This document shows positions 63,193-64,000 of a stretch of 64,000 nucleotides of DNA, piece by piece. Position numbers and translations under genes: made by a program. The stretch covers positions 620,001-684,000 of the forward strand of contig NZ_JAIHON010000006.1 in NCBI RefSeq assembly GCF_021173675.1. Direction: 5' to 3'. The notes below the pieces were generated by a model. That model was not told the DNA's origin. It did no database searches and saw only the letters and a program-made list of their open reading frames with translations. The DNA is from Streptomyces lincolnensis (GTDB taxonomy: Bacteria; Actinomycetota; Actinomycetes; Streptomycetales; Streptomycetaceae). The first letter of the stretch is position 1. Each line of letters starts with the position of its first letter.

Positions 63193-64000
63193 GGCGGGTG
63201 GGACGACGACCGGGGCCAGGCCGGAGAAGGACTCCGTGCCGTCGGCGGCGACGACCGAGAGGACGTAGTGGCTGGTGGTCGCGGACGGGGTCGCCGGGTC
63301 GGTCCAGGTGCGGGTGTCGGCGGCCAGGGGGACGTCGGTGAGGCGGACGTACTGGTCGCTCGTGCGGTCGTAGCGGTACACGTGGAAGCCGGACGCGGGC
63401 ACGCAGCCGGTCGCGCAGGTCCAGGTGAGGGACGCGCTGCCGGCGTCGTTCGTGGCGGACAGGGTCCAGGCCGCGGTGTTCGCGGGGGCGTGGTTCGGGG
63501 TGAGGTGGAACTCGTTGACGCTGACGTTGGCGACGACCTCGGCGGGGTTGCCGGACAGCGTGTAGAGGGAGTTGTTCCGCTTGTCCACCGCGTCCACGAA
63601 GTAGACCCAGTTCTCGTCGTCCGGCACCTGCACGTCGACGTACCGGGTCGTCCCGGGCGGGAGGGTGGCGAGCGACTCGTAGGTGCTGGTGTCACGGGGG
63701 TCGGTGGCCCGGAGCACGTGGTAAAGGGCGAGGTCAGTGGCGGGGCTCTCGTCCCACTGGAGGACCGTGCCGTACTCCGTGCTCGTGTGGGCGAGGCCGG
63801 TGACGGCCGGTGGCGGGGTCGTGTCCCGCAGGCCCGTGTGGACCGTGGCCGAGGGCGCCGATTCGCGGCCCGCGCTGTCGACGCTGGTGACGTAGTAGGC
63901 GTAGGCGACGTGCGGCACGGCCGAGTAGTCGGTGCAGCCGTACTGCGGGTAGTAGTCGGACTCGTGGCCCGTGCGGTACGTCTCGCAGGTGATCCGCACC
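63190..64000 (-). CDS. Fibronectin type III protein (D), partial, runs off the right edge
   Basis: C-terminal 269 residues only; the 5' end lies beyond the window. It has at least two FN3 units (SAYYVTSVDSAG-like, GTVLQWDESPATDLALYHVL, WVYFVDAVDKRNN) and a final unit with a Cys pair (TWTCATGCVPASGFHVYRYD) ending YVLSVVAADGTESFSG, close to protein B. The stop codon lies inside the hexanucleotide repeat. Presumably secreted like its paralogs, but the signal peptide is not visible. Confidence 0.82.
   Translation of the reverse strand, partial: VRITCETYRTGHESDYYPQYGCTDYSAVPHVAYAYYVTSVDSAGRESAPSATVHTGLRDTTPPPAVTGLAHTSTEYGTVLQWDESPATDLALYHVLRATDPRDTSTYESLATLPPGTTRYVDVQVPDDENWVYFVDAVDKRNNSLYTLSGNPAEVVANVSVNEFHLTPNHAPANTAAWTLSATNDAGSASLTWTCATGCVPASGFHVYRYDRTSDQYVRLTDVPLAADTRTWTDPATPSATTSHYVLSVVAADGTESFSGLAPVVVPPA

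Overview
The window is high-GC actinobacterial DNA and almost certainly comes from a Streptomyces chromosome. Signs are GTG/TTG starts, ATGA/GTGA translational couplings, an HspR-controlled dnaK-grpE-dnaJ-hspR operon with HAIR operators, a dcd gene beside a tRNA-Gly, a WhiJ-like XRE/DUF397 cassette and large secreted glycoside hydrolases. All identifications come from reading the sequence; no database search was run.

Left and middle part (about 1-38.7 kb) is accessory in character. It starts with a cytochrome P450 and a small hypothetical gene. Next come a minus-strand plant-wall block (GH74 xyloglucanase, GH10-CBM13-GH62 xylanase/arabinofuranosidase) and an ECF sigma factor fused to a zinc anti-sigma-like motif, a membrane helix and an AbfB (CBM42-like) sugar-binding domain, preceded by a small XRE regulator. 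A plus-strand envelope block follows: DUF418-type membrane protein, GT39-like glycosyltransferase, a doubled sensor/HAMP membrane protein, PgsB- and PgsC-like poly-gamma-glutamate synthase subunits, and an NlpC/P60 protein whose catalytic Cys is replaced by Ser. After an ABC exporter come a second DUF418 paralog and another membrane protein, divergent from a LuxR-type two-component system. A 61-bp element with invariant spacing precedes three of these membrane-protein genes. Then come a VapBC-type toxin-antitoxin pair between 46-bp direct repeats, a decayed zone (IclR and ArsM relics), a secreted protein, an XRE-STAND-WD40 protein, a proline-rich anchored protein with a 15-bp minisatellite, and a PadR-regulated FtsX-type ABC transporter.

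Two fragments of the 3' half of a tRNA-Gly (about 1.9 and 33.2 kb) lie in the same orientation as the intact tRNA-Gly(CCC) at 38.95-39.02 kb. They look like attachment-site scars, so the tRNA probably marks the edge of an integration hotspot.

Right part (39-55 kb) looks like conserved core: dcd, a phosphoribosyltransferase, a SecDF fusion, a Yip1-like protein, an FG-GAP secreted protein, a nucleotidyltransferase, a large Fe-S oxidoreductase, a WecA/MraY-like transferase and the heat-shock operon.

The last 9 kb holds four related secreted PA14/fibronectin type III proteins (the last cut by the window edge), arranged as two pairs separated by a WhiJ-like regulatory cassette (DUF397, XRE/DUF5753, ATP-binding protein) plus a Uma2-family gene.
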